Shown in pieces: positions 1 through 10,986 of a stretch of DNA of 64,000 nt. The position numbers and the translations under genes were made by a program. The notes beneath the pieces were generated by a model, which was given only the letters and a program-made list of their open reading frames with translations, made no database searches and was not told the DNA's origin. This DNA comes from Williamsia phyllosphaerae (lineage in GTDB: Bacteria > Actinomycetota > Actinomycetes > Mycobacteriales > Mycobacteriaceae). Every line of letters starts with the position of its first letter. Position 1 is the stretch's first letter. The DNA is taken from positions 2,294,001-2,358,000 of the forward strand of contig NZ_BMCS01000001.1 of NCBI RefSeq assembly GCF_014635305.1, given 5' to 3'.

Positions 1-171
1 GTGGTCCGCGTCAAAGAGCACGAGGCCGTGCCGATGACCGTCGACGACGCCCTCTACGAGATGGAGCTCGTCGGACACGACTTCTTCCTGTTCCACGACA
101 AGGAGAGCGACCGGCCGTCGGTGGTCTACCGCCGCCACGCCTTCGATTACGGGTTGCTCCGCCTGGCCTGA
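1..171 (+). CDS. hpf: Ribosome hibernation promoting factor (HPF), C-terminal end only
   Basis: The reading frame is open from the first base of the window and stops at a TGA at 169-171, so only the last 56 residues are seen. They match the C-terminal dimerisation domain of long-form HPF: 'MTVDDALYEMELVGHDFFLF' followed by a conserved 'VVYRRHAFDYGLL' strand. In this family the domain pairs two 30S subunits to form inactive 100S ribosomes in stationary phase. The N-terminal ribosome-binding domain lies outside the window. HPF next to secA1 is the usual order in actinobacteria. Identification is by recognised family sequence. Confidence 0.9.
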   Translation: MVRVKEHEAVPMTVDDALYEMELVGHDFFLFHDKESDRPSVVYRRHAFDYGLLRLA

Positions 172-192
172 CCCGCCGAACCGACCGCACCC

Positions 193-237
193 GCCGGCCG
201 CCGAGAAACAGCTCCCACGCTGCGCTCGGCGGTCGGC
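193..237 (+). terminator. Hairpin downstream of hpf
   Basis: A 13-bp inverted repeat (193-205 with 225-237, one mismatch) encloses a 19-nt loop, 22 nt after the hpf stop. No T-run follows, as is common for high-GC actinobacterial terminators. It is probably the hpf terminator. Confidence 0.5.
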
Positions 238-369
238 GTCGTCCGGTGACCTACCATGTACTCCGAGACAGCGACGCCCGGCGTACACCCATGCCCCGCG
301 TCGGTGGAGAACCATGCGGGCGTGCCCAGGCCGCACAAGGGCGCAGACGACGGATCGAGGAAGCAAACA

Positions 370-3198
<2,829 letters not shown>

Positions 3199-3220
3199 CC
3201 CGAGGTCTCCCGCGACTCGA

Positions 3221-3260
3221 ATCCGCTCCCGCGACCGATATCCCGGTCGCGGGGGCGGAT
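3221..3260. terminator. Bidirectional hairpin terminator between secA1 and the DUF4232 gene
   Basis: A 17-bp stem (3221-3237 with 3244-3260, one mismatch) with a 6-nt loop is followed by TCGTTT. It lies midway between two convergent genes, so it can serve both. Confidence 0.7.
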
Positions 3261-3282
3261 TCGTTTAACGGGAGGGTTCGAG

Positions 3283-3924
3283 TCAGCGCAGGGTGCCGAT
3301 GCTCAGCAGCTGCGCCGACGTGGAGCGGCAGGCCGTGAACACCGTGGTCTTGACGAAGATGGCGTTGCGATCGTTCGGTGGGTAGATCCGCAGGCCGTCG
3401 GCCCGGACCTGGTCGCAGCCCGGGAAGTTGCCGGCCTCGGCGACCCTGAGCTGCGCGCTCGCGACGCCGCGCGGTTCGATGGCGGTCGTGACGACTTTCG
3501 AGCCGTCGCGGACAGCGGCTGCGCCGAGTTGCGTTCCGTTCCCGTCGCCCACGAACGAGACTCCCGGATAGCCGGTCAATGTGCACACGGATGATCCGGT
3601 GTTCGTCAGTGCGAGCGTCCCGTATTCCGACCCGGCGGTGCCACCGTCACGACCCCGGTTCGTGACTGTGCCCGACAGGTCAGCGGCACGGCACGGTTGG
3701 GCTCCTGCGGAGTCCACGGGCGTACGGGTGCCGGGCAGTTCGGTGGACGACGTGTCCGGCGACGGGGCGGTTGTCGACGTCTCGTCCGGTGTCGACGTCA
3801 CGGTGGACACGACGGTCGAGGGCGCGACGGAACTGTCGTTCGTGTCCCCGGAACAACCGGCCAGCGTGGTCGTCACGGCGGCGGCGAGTACGGCGAGCAC
3901 AGCGATGCGTGATCTCATGAACAT
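3283..3924 (-). CDS. DUF4232 lipoprotein
   Basis: A 213-residue exported protein of unknown function. The N-terminus is a lipoprotein signal: basic 'MFMRSRIAV', an Ala/Leu core and the lipobox 'LAGC', so Cys23 is the predicted lipidated residue. A Ser/Thr-rich linker follows (about 25-70). The C-terminal 140 residues match DUF4232 ('CRAADLSGT', 'LALTNTGSSVCTLTGYPGVSFV', 'GCDQVRADGLRIYPP'), a beta-sandwich found in secreted actinobacterial proteins. The start may instead be the ATG two codons later (3918); neither has a clear ribosome-binding site. The gene converges on secA1. The domain assignment is firm; the role is not known. Confidence 0.85.
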   Translation of the reverse strand: MFMRSRIAVLAVLAAAVTTTLAGCSGDTNDSSVAPSTVVSTVTSTPDETSTTAPSPDTSSTELPGTRTPVDSAGAQPCRAADLSGTVTNRGRDGGTAGSEYGTLALTNTGSSVCTLTGYPGVSFVGDGNGTQLGAAAVRDGSKVVTTAIEPRGVASAQLRVAEAGNFPGCDQVRADGLRIYPPNDRNAIFVKTTVFTACRSTSAQLLSIGTLR

Positions 3925-4070
3925 AGATTAGCTATGCAAAAGGTGGCCGTGTGCGAAACGCGGGTGATCTGCCTCATGCGGAACCGGATCGCGTGGCGCC
4001 GCGTCTGAAGTGGTGCACGATCCCGGGATCGTGACGGGAGACCCCGTCCGCCGGATCGTCACGACGACGG

Positions 4071-4676
4071 GTGGGGTTCATGGTGGGTGTCCGAACGCAG
4101 GTGGGCTCTGCTGATGTGGAGGCGACTGATGTGGAGGCGACGCGGGGCACCGCGCTCGTGATCGCTCCTATCCCTCGGTACGAACCCGACCCGGTGTCGG
4201 TGACCGGGATGACGCCGCGGCCGGCCACGGTCGCACCGTCCCGCCCCCACGCCCCCGACGGCCCCCGGCCGGGACGCGCCATCGCCGACCGGGTCGATCC
4301 GTCCGCCCGCGCGTTCGCGGTGTCGGCGCTGACGATGCTGCTCGAGATCATCGACCGCCGCCGACCGGTGGCGCAGCTGGCCTCGGTCGCGGCGCCCCAC
4401 ATCGTCGACCAGGTGTCGGTGTGGTCGGCCCGTCCGCAGCCCGCGAGCGCGGCCCCACCCCGCGCCCGTCCACCCGCCGCGACGCTGATGCGGGTGCATC
4501 TGCAGTGGTCGGGTCCGGACGCGGCGGAGGTGTCGGCGACCTATTCGCGGGGTGTGCGGGTGAAGGCCATGGCCGCGCGTGTGCAGCGGGTGCCGGTGCG
4601 GGTACGTCCGGGTGTCCCCGGCGGGCCGCGGACCACCGAACTCCGATGGATGTTGGTCAACGTGACCACCGCCTGA
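4071..4676 (+). CDS. Rv3235-like conserved protein
   Basis: About 201 residues, rich in Pro, Ala and Arg for the first 90 and better conserved after that ('RAFAVSALTMLLEIIDRRRP', 'LMRVHLQWSGPDAAEVSATY'). The second half resembles the actinobacterial Rv3235 family (also called DUF6459), which has no known function. Position supports this: as in M. tuberculosis it lies between the secA1 region and the Tgs3-like gene. The start is uncertain. A GTG at 4071 and an ATG at 4080 are both in frame and neither has a convincing Shine-Dalgarno. There is no signal peptide or membrane segment, so it is probably cytoplasmic. Confidence 0.75.
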   Translation: MGFMVGVRTQVGSADVEATDVEATRGTALVIAPIPRYEPDPVSVTGMTPRPATVAPSRPHAPDGPRPGRAIADRVDPSARAFAVSALTMLLEIIDRRRPVAQLASVAAPHIVDQVSVWSARPQPASAAPPRARPPAATLMRVHLQWSGPDAAEVSATYSRGVRVKAMAARVQRVPVRVRPGVPGGPRTTELRWMLVNVTTA

Positions 4677-4803
4677 GCTCGGGCAGCCGGCGGGCCCCGG
4701 TGATCGAGACCGTCGGGGCGGCAAAGTCGGCAACCGGGTGTTCACGCTCGGCGGTTAGGATCGCAGGCGTGTCAGCTGGGCAGATCTCGATCTCGGAGTT
4801 CAC

Positions 4804-6219
4804 GTGGTGAACCGACTGTCCATGCAGGACGCCACCTTCTACTACCGCGATGAGCAGGGCGCGACCACTCATCTCGGTTCGCTGCTGATCCTCGAACGCA
4901 GCGCCCATCGGCTGGAGTACGAACACCTCCTGGCCACCGTGGAGAAGCGGTTGTCGCTCGTCCCGCGGTATCGACGGCGCATCCGCGAGGTCACCCTCGG
5001 CCTGGCCCGACCGGTCTGGGTCGACGACCACGACTTCGACATCACCTACCACGTGCGACGGTCCGCGCTGCCCAGTCCTGGCGCCGACGATCAGCTGTTC
5101 GATCTGGTCGCCCGACTCATGTCGCGCCCGCTCGACCGGCACCGACCGCTGTGGGAGATGTACCTCGTCGAGGGGCTGACCGACAACCGGATGGCGGTGC
5201 TGACCAAGACCCACCGGGCCCTCGTCGACGGCCGTGAGGCGCTGGAGATCAATCAGGTGATCGTCGACGACGAGCCCGGCGCGCCCGACATGGGTGAGGA
5301 CATCTGGCTGCCCGATCCGGAGCCGAGTGGCGGTCAGCTGGTCGTCGGTGCGATCGCCGACGTGGTGACCCGGCCGTGGGAGCTGGTGGAGACGGTGCGC
5401 GCCGCGTCGGCCCCGGTGGCGACCGTCGGCTCGATCGTCGCCGGATCGCTGCGCCGGATCGGGTCGGTGATGCAGATGGCGACCGACGCCGCGCCGGACA
5501 GTCCGCTCAACGGGACCACCACCGGCACACGACGTTTCACCGTGGCCGCGGTGCCCGCTCAGCGGTGTCTGGAGATCGCGCAACGACACGGCTGCGCGGT
5601 CAACGACGTGGTCCTCGCGGCCATCGCCGGGGCGCTGCGCCGGTGGCTGCTCTCCCGCGACATCGCCGTCGATCAACACACCACCGTGCGGGCGATGGTC
5701 CCGCTCAGCGCGTATCAGACCGACGGCGGCAACGAGAAGCTCACCAGCGACGCGGAGTGGATGGCCGAGGGACTGCGTGGTTTCGTGACCGACCTGCCCG
5801 TCGGCGAGCCGAACCCCACGGTGCGGCTGTCTCAGATCAGTCATCTGACCGGACGCCACTCGCACTCGACCCGGCGGGTGTCGATGGGCACGCGCTCGTG
5901 GCTGCCGGAAGTGGGACCGGCGACGTTCCACGCCATGAGTTCGCGGGCCGCGGCGACCATGTCGGGTCGCTCGTTCAACGTGCCGGTGAGCATCGCCCGC
6001 GGGCCCGGTTCGGCGCAGTTCCTGGCGGGCAACAAGATCACCGCGATCTACCCCGTTCCGGCCCTCGTGCCCCAGCGCGCCCTGGCGATCGGGTTGAATT
6101 CCTACAACGGCGAGGTCTTCTTCGCCTTCAACGCCGACCGCGACATCATGTGGGACCTCGGTGCGATGACGGAGTTCCTCGCCGAGTCCTTCGACGAGTT
6201 GTCCGCCCGGGCCCGCTGA
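4804..6219 (+). CDS. Wax-ester synthase / diacylglycerol acyltransferase family protein (Tgs3-like), altered active-site motif
   Basis: A 471-residue member of the WS/DGAT family, whose members acylate diacylglycerol or fatty alcohol with acyl-CoA to make storage lipid. The opening 'NRLSMQDATFYYRDEQG', the 'PRYRRRI' and 'HVRRSALPSPG' blocks and the C-terminal DUF1298-type half ('GNKITAIYPVPALVPQRALAIGL') are all present. The catalytic motif HHxxxDG reads 'HRALVDG' here (His at residue 137), so the second His, the expected general base, is Arg. Activity is therefore doubtful unless the family tolerates this. Starts GTG 4804 and GTG 4807 are both possible; GGAG at 4795-4798 serves either. Order and neighbours match M. 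tuberculosis tgs3. Confidence 0.88.
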   Translation: MVNRLSMQDATFYYRDEQGATTHLGSLLILERSAHRLEYEHLLATVEKRLSLVPRYRRRIREVTLGLARPVWVDDHDFDITYHVRRSALPSPGADDQLFDLVARLMSRPLDRHRPLWEMYLVEGLTDNRMAVLTKTHRALVDGREALEINQVIVDDEPGAPDMGEDIWLPDPEPSGGQLVVGAIADVVTRPWELVETVRAASAPVATVGSIVAGSLRRIGSVMQMATDAAPDSPLNGTTTGTRRFTVAAVPAQRCLEIAQRHGCAVNDVVLAAIAGALRRWLLSRDIAVDQHTTVRAMVPLSAYQTDGGNEKLTSDAEWMAEGLRGFVTDLPVGEPNPTVRLSQISHLTGRHSHSTRRVSMGTRSWLPEVGPATFHAMSSRAAATMSGRSFNVPVSIARGPGSAQFLAGNKITAIYPVPALVPQRALAIGLNSYNGEVFFAFNADRDIMWDLGAMTEFLAESFDELSARAR

Positions 6220-6281
6220 CCACGCGGTCGGCGGCCGACGCGAGCGACTGATGACCGATCGGATTAGTGCGAGGAGAACGA

Positions 6282-6827
6282 GTGAGGGTCTACCTGCCGG
6301 CGACGCTGGCGATGCTGATGCGGCTCAACGAGACGGGTCGGTTCGACTCGGTCGGGGGCACCGCGTTCGCGCTGACACCCGCGCTGCGGGAGTCCTACAG
6401 CTCCGGTGACGACGAGGAACTCGGGGAGGTCGCGCTCCGCGAGGCCGCCCGCGCCTCGCTGCGTCTGATCGCGGCCGAGGCCGACGGCGTCCCCGTCGGG
6501 ACGTCCGACCCCGTCGAAGGTGACCCGGTCGCGGCCCCGTTGCCTCCGCGCCGGGTGGTCGTCGCCGCCGACATCGACGAGGTGGCGCTGCGCCCCGACC
6601 TCGACGTCGCGGTGGTCCGGCTCACCGGGGCGGTTCCGCTCGAGTCGATCGCCTCGGTGCACGTCGACGTGGCCGACGCGGAGTCCGCGGTGACCGCCGC
6701 GGTCGACGTGATCGACGAGGCAGACCTCGGTGACGAGGACGCGGAACTGGCCGTCGGCGACGTCGACGACTTCGATCTCGCCTGGTACGCGACCCAGGAA
6801 CTGCCGTTCCTGCTCGAACTGCTCTGA
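6282..6827 (+). CDS. Rv3231c-like conserved hypothetical protein
   Basis: A 181-residue acidic protein of unknown function. The N-terminus 'RVYLPATLAMLMRLNETG' and the block 'GGTAFALTPALRESYSSGDD' are the recognisable core of a small actinobacterial family represented by M. tuberculosis Rv3231c (I believe DUF6912). The rest is rich in Val, Asp and Glu. The GTG start at 6282 is set by GAGGAG 5 nt upstream; an in-frame codon further upstream would bury that site. It follows the WS/DGAT gene on the same strand after 62 nt and precedes the desaturases, so a link to lipid metabolism is suggested by context only. No membrane segment or catalytic motif is seen. Confidence 0.75.
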   Translation: MRVYLPATLAMLMRLNETGRFDSVGGTAFALTPALRESYSSGDDEELGEVALREAARASLRLIAAEADGVPVGTSDPVEGDPVAAPLPPRRVVVAADIDEVALRPDLDVAVVRLTGAVPLESIASVHVDVADAESAVTAAVDVIDEADLGDEDAELAVGDVDDFDLAWYATQELPFLLELL

Positions 6828-6907
6828 CCCTCCCGTGCTGGTGAGAGGGGTGTGAAGCATCCCTCGTCGGGTGTGATCCAGCCCAAATGACTCCGTTGGC
6901 CTAGACG

Positions 6908-6938
6908 CCTACGGTTGCGTAACCTACGCTTGCGTAGG
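6908..6938. promoter_or_regulatory. Tandem palindromic operator upstream of the first desaturase
   Basis: 6923-6938 is a palindrome with perfect 7-bp arms (CCTACGC, two bases, GCGTAGG). A second, imperfect copy (CCTACGGTTGCGTAA) lies directly upstream at 6908-6922. The pair sits 40-70 nt before the GTG start. This is typical of a dimeric TetR-type lipid regulator; which one is not known. Confidence 0.6.
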
Positions 6939-6977
6939 TCCGTGACCGATCGTCCGGACAGATTGGAGTTGACGGCT

Positions 6978-8288
6978 GTGGCCATCAAGAACATTCCCGA
7001 GTACGCACACCTCACCGAGACCGACGTGGTCGAACTGGGGTGCAAGCTCGACGCGATCCGCTCCGACATCGAGGCCTCGCGCGGTGCTCGCGACGCCCGC
7101 TACATCCGCAACACGATCCGCTTCCAGCGCGGTATGGAGCTGGCCGGCCGTGCCCTCACGGTCGGCGCCCGCAAGCGCTCGATGTGGTGGCTCGGCGCCT
7201 CGGCGCTCGGTGTCGCGAAGATCGTCGAGAACATGGAACTCGGCCACAACGTCATGCACGGCCAGTGGGACTGGATGAACGACCCCGAGATCCACTCGAC
7301 CGGCTGGGAGTGGGACAACGCGGGCGCGTCCGCACACTGGAAGCAGACCCACAACTACATCCATCACAAGTACACGAATGTTCTGGGTATGGACGACGAC
7401 GTGGGATACGGCGTGATCCGGGTCACGCGTGACCAGCGGTGGCACCCGATCTATCTGGGCAACATCGCCTTCAACACGCTCCTCGCGTTGGGCTTCGAGT
7501 ACGGCGTCGCGATCCAGCACCTCGAGCTCGGCAAGATGGGTCGAAAGGACTTCGACCGCGCCGACTTCAACCGCAAGCTCGCCGAGGTCGGCGACAAGGT
7601 CGGCCGTCAGATCGCCAAGGACTACGTCCTGTACCCGGCCCTCGTCGGCGCCGTCACGCGGTCGCGGCAGGGCTGGCGTGCCGCGCTCACCGCGAACCTG
7701 ATGGGCAACGCCATCCGCAACGTGTGGTCCAACGCGATCATCTTCTGCGGCCACTTCCCCGACGGCGCCGAGAAGTTCGTCCGTCAGGACGTCGACAACG
7801 AGACCCAGGGTGAGTGGTACCTGCGGCAGATGCTGGGCAGCGCCAACTTCCACTCCGGTCCGGTGATGGAGTTCATGAGCGGCAACCTGTCGTACCAGAT
7901 CGAGCACCACCTGTTCCCGGACCTGCCCAGCAACCGGCTCCGCGAGATCTCGGTGCGGGTCAAGGCGCTGTGCGACGAATACGACCTGCCGTACACGACC
8001 GGGCCGTTTCCGGCCCAGTACGCCAAGTCGTGGCGGACCATCGCGAAGCTGTCGCTGCCGAACAAGTACCTGCGCGACACCGGTGACGACGCGCCGGAGA
8101 CGGCGTCGGAGAACCGGTTCCGCGATGACTCGGCCGTCCGTCTGGTCGCCACGATCGATCCGGAGACCGGGAAACGACGGGGTCTGCGCACGGCCATCGC
8201 GCAGGCACGCCAACGCCGTCGTTCCGCCGGTACCCCGGTGGCGCCGACGCTGCTGCGCCGTCCCGCCCGCACCGGTCGCGCCGCCTGA
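6978..8288 (+). CDS. DesA3-like acyl-CoA desaturase, copy 1
   Basis: A 436-residue membrane-bound di-iron fatty acyl desaturase; in the DesA3 family it makes oleoyl- from stearoyl-CoA at the cytoplasmic membrane. The three histidine boxes are intact: 'HNVMH' at 90-94, 'HNYIHH' at 125-130 and 'QIEHHLFP' with His310-311. The GTG start at 6978 is chosen because GGAG lies 9 nt upstream and the product 'AIKNIPEYAHLTETDVVEL' then aligns with copy 2; a longer frame from 6915 would run through the operator. In M. tuberculosis DesA3 works with the NADPH reductase Rv3230c, encoded alongside. No such reductase is present here. The C-terminal 40 residues are basic and low in complexity. Confidence 0.93.
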   Translation: MAIKNIPEYAHLTETDVVELGCKLDAIRSDIEASRGARDARYIRNTIRFQRGMELAGRALTVGARKRSMWWLGASALGVAKIVENMELGHNVMHGQWDWMNDPEIHSTGWEWDNAGASAHWKQTHNYIHHKYTNVLGMDDDVGYGVIRVTRDQRWHPIYLGNIAFNTLLALGFEYGVAIQHLELGKMGRKDFDRADFNRKLAEVGDKVGRQIAKDYVLYPALVGAVTRSRQGWRAALTANLMGNAIRNVWSNAIIFCGHFPDGAEKFVRQDVDNETQGEWYLRQMLGSANFHSGPVMEFMSGNLSYQIEHHLFPDLPSNRLREISVRVKALCDEYDLPYTTGPFPAQYAKSWRTIAKLSLPNKYLRDTGDDAPETASENRFRDDSAVRLVATIDPETGKRRGLRTAIAQARQRRRSAGTPVAPTLLRRPARTGRAA

Positions 8289-8368
8289 TCGGTCCACTTC
8301 GCGGGGGCCGCCCCCGTGGCGTGGCGGCGCCTGCCGGCAGTGTGGACAATGGCTACAGACACCACGAC

Positions 8369-8397
8369 GCGGCGTCTGCGAAAACCTCGGACGCCGC
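8369..8397 (+). other. Hairpin between the two desaturase genes
   Basis: A perfect 8-bp inverted repeat (GCGGCGTC / GACGCCGC) with a 13-nt loop lies 58 nt before the second desaturase start. It may terminate or attenuate read-through from copy 1, or be part of the copy 2 leader. It has no T-run. Confidence 0.35.
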
Positions 8398-8454
8398 AAC
8401 CGCCTGACTGCCACCCGCCGCGCGCGGGTGCGCGCGCAGAGGAGCCGACGGCCC

Positions 8455-9714
8455 ATGGCCATCACTGACATCAACACCTACGCGCACCTGAGCGACGCCG
8501 ACGTCGCCGAGCTCGGCGCGAAGCTCGACGACATGCGTCGTCGCATCGAGTCCGACCGCGGGGAACGCGACGCGCGCTATCTGCGACGCACCATCGCCGC
8601 ACAGCGCATCGTCGAGGCCGCAGGCCGTCTCGTGTTGTGGAACAACAAGTCCCGCACCGAGTGGATCGTCGGCACGGCCCTGTTGTCGGCCGCGAAGATC
8701 ATCGAGAACATGGAGCTCGGCCACAACGTGATGCACGGCCAGTGGGACTGGATGAACGATCCCGAGGTCCACTCCACGTCGTGGGAGTGGGACATGGTGT
8801 GCGCCTCGCCGCACTGGAAGCACTCGCACAACTACATCCATCACAAGTACACGAACGTCTACGGGATGGACGAGGACCTCGGGTACGAGGTCATGCGGGT
8901 CACCCGGGACGAGCCCTGGCAGCCGAAGCACCTCGGTGGTCCGTTCATCAACGTCTTCCTCGCGGCGACCTTCGAGTGGGGTATCGCGCTGCACGATCTG
9001 CACCTGTCCGACGTCGTGTCGGGCAAGCGGCCCTGGGTCGAGGCCAAGCCGCAGTTGACGCAGTTCGCGGCCAAGGTGGGCCGTCAGCTCGCCAAGGACT
9101 ACGTGCTGTTCCCGGCCCTGTCGGGTCGACGTGCGCGTCGCACCGCATCGGCGAACCTCACGGCCAACCTGGTCCGCAATCTCTGGGCCTACGTGGTCAT
9201 CTTCTGCGGTCACTTCCCCGACGGCGCCGAGAAGTTCACCGTCGAGTCGCTCGACGGCGAGACGCAGGGCCAGTGGTACCTGCGACAGATGTTGGGAACG
9301 GCCAACTTCCGGGCCGGTCGCGCGATGGCGTTCATGAGCGGCAACCTCTGCTACCAGATCGAGCACCACCTGTTCCCGGACCTGCCGAGCAACCGGTACG
9401 CGGAGATGGGCGTCGAGATCCGTGAACTCTGCGACACCTACGACCTGCCGTACACCACCGGATCGTTGGCGGGCCAGTACTGGCAGTCGCTGCGGACGAT
9501 CTGGAAGTTGTCGGTGCCGGACCGGTTCCTGACCGCGACGTCCGACAACGCGCCGGAAACGGCCTCGGAGCGGCGATTCGGCGCCCGGGCGGGTGTGGCG
9601 CGACGGGTCGCCGAGCTGGGGTCCGGCGACGTGGGCACGACGGTGCGGCGGGGTCTGAAGACCGCCATCGACGAGGCCCGTCGCCCGCGTCGGATGGCCG
9701 CCGCCACACAGTAG
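8455..9714 (+). CDS. DesA3-like acyl-CoA desaturase, copy 2
   Basis: A 419-residue paralogue of the gene just upstream, with the same three histidine boxes ('HNVMH' at 90-94, 'HNYIHH', 'QIEHHLFP') and nearly identical flanking sequence. The ATG start at 8455 has AGAGGAG 10 nt upstream, and the product opens 'AITDINTYAHLSDADVAEL'. The 166-nt gap and its own ribosome-binding site suggest it can be expressed separately. The copies diverge most in the mid-loop between His boxes 2 and 3 (around residues 145-240) and in the C-terminal tail. They may therefore differ in chain length or substrate carrier; that is inference. Confidence 0.93.
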   Translation: MAITDINTYAHLSDADVAELGAKLDDMRRRIESDRGERDARYLRRTIAAQRIVEAAGRLVLWNNKSRTEWIVGTALLSAAKIIENMELGHNVMHGQWDWMNDPEVHSTSWEWDMVCASPHWKHSHNYIHHKYTNVYGMDEDLGYEVMRVTRDEPWQPKHLGGPFINVFLAATFEWGIALHDLHLSDVVSGKRPWVEAKPQLTQFAAKVGRQLAKDYVLFPALSGRRARRTASANLTANLVRNLWAYVVIFCGHFPDGAEKFTVESLDGETQGQWYLRQMLGTANFRAGRAMAFMSGNLCYQIEHHLFPDLPSNRYAEMGVEIRELCDTYDLPYTTGSLAGQYWQSLRTIWKLSVPDRFLTATSDNAPETASERRFGARAGVARRVAELGSGDVGTTVRRGLKTAIDEARRPRRMAAATQ

Positions 9715-9744
9715 GCGTACAGCCGGGGCCGCTAGGGTGGTCAG

Positions 9745-10974
9745 ATGCCCGATTTGCGTAGGCCGTCGTGGGTCAGATCACGACGCGCCCCTCCACCCGC
9801 TGAGCTGATCTACCTGATCGCGCCCGCGGGTCACCCGAATCTGGGCGACGAGTTCATCGCGCGGACCTGGTTGCGGTATCTCGCTGTCCACCGCCCCCAC
9901 GCCCGCGTGATCCTCGACTGCCACACCCCCGGGCAGGCCTCGATCCTGCTGGGGCAGGTGCACCCGAACGTGCAGTACGTGGACACGGTGTGGCGGATGA
10001 TCGCCGGGCTGGAGACGATGCCCGTCGCCGACGCCGCCGACGTGGTGGCGGCCGCCGTGGCCGAGCCCGGACGGATGCCGTTGCTGCTCGACGGCATCGA
10101 GTTGTTCGCACGCGCGGATTCGATTCATCTCGTCGGTGGTGGATACGTCAACTCGCTGTGGCCGCACCATCTCTCGCTGATCGCGGCCGCGGTTGCGGTC
10201 CGGCGGCGCAGCGGGGCGTCGGTGTTCCTGACCGGGCAGGGTCTGCTCCCCGCCGGCGGCGGCGACCACTCCGCCCTCCTGCGGTCGTTGCTCGACGAGG
10301 TGTCGGTCGTCGATGTGCGCGATCGTGATTCGGCCGACCTGCTCGCCGGGTCGCGACTACGTCCGCGCCTCGACGTCACCGGTGACGACGCCTGGTTGGG
10401 GGTGCTCGGTGACGGCGTCTACGACACCACCTCGGCCGTCGTGTCCCGGCGGTTCATGATCTGCGCACAGACACATCTCATGCAGGCCGATTCGAGCGTC
10501 GTGATCGACGACGGCCGCGACGCGGTGATCGACGATCTCGAATCCCAGATCGAGGACCTGGTGCAGCGGTGGGGCATGACGGGGGAGAACACCGCGTTCG
10601 TCGAGGCCATGCCCGGTGACGACGGTCTGCTGTTCCGTCGGTTCGCCGACCGGATGCCCGGACTCGAGCTCATCCCGTTCACCGGTGTGTGGCACAACGG
10701 TTTCCCGGCGACGGCCGATCAGGTCTGGATCACCACCCGCTTCCACGCCCATCTGCTGGCCGCCGCCCGCGGGGCGTCGGGGATCATCATCACGGGTCGT
10801 TCCGACTACTACCCGATCAAGCACCGGTCGCTGCTCGAACAGGGATCACGCTGGCGCATCATCGATTCCGCGGGTGACTCTCCACAGGAGGACGGGGGAT
10901 TCCCCGCGCCGGTGGTCGCCGAACTCGCCGCGGGCAAACGAGCCCTGGCCGCGGCTCTCTACCCGCGACGCTGA
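9745..10974 (+). CDS. Polysaccharide pyruvyl transferase family protein
   Basis: A 409-residue protein with the polysaccharide pyruvyl transferase fold. It has the N-terminal signature 'PNLGDEFIARTWLRYL', a central 'GGGYVNSLWPHH' loop and 'LTGQGLLPAGGG', then a second half with 'TRFHAHLLAAARGASGIIITG'. The family transfers pyruvate from phosphoenolpyruvate onto sugars in cell-envelope glycans; the acceptor here is unknown. There is no signal peptide. The start is the ATG at 9745, with no strong Shine-Dalgarno. It ends 12 nt before the convergent rsgA stop. I do not know a counterpart at this place in M. tuberculosis. Confidence 0.8.
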   Translation: MPDLRRPSWVRSRRAPPPAELIYLIAPAGHPNLGDEFIARTWLRYLAVHRPHARVILDCHTPGQASILLGQVHPNVQYVDTVWRMIAGLETMPVADAADVVAAAVAEPGRMPLLLDGIELFARADSIHLVGGGYVNSLWPHHLSLIAAAVAVRRRSGASVFLTGQGLLPAGGGDHSALLRSLLDEVSVVDVRDRDSADLLAGSRLRPRLDVTGDDAWLGVLGDGVYDTTSAVVSRRFMICAQTHLMQADSSVVIDDGRDAVIDDLESQIEDLVQRWGMTGENTAFVEAMPGDDGLLFRRFADRMPGLELIPFTGVWHNGFPATADQVWITTRFHAHLLAAARGASGIIITGRSDYYPIKHRSLLEQGSRWRIIDSAGDSPQEDGGFPAPVVAELAAGKRALAAALYPRR

Positions 10975-10986
10975 GATCCCCGGCGC

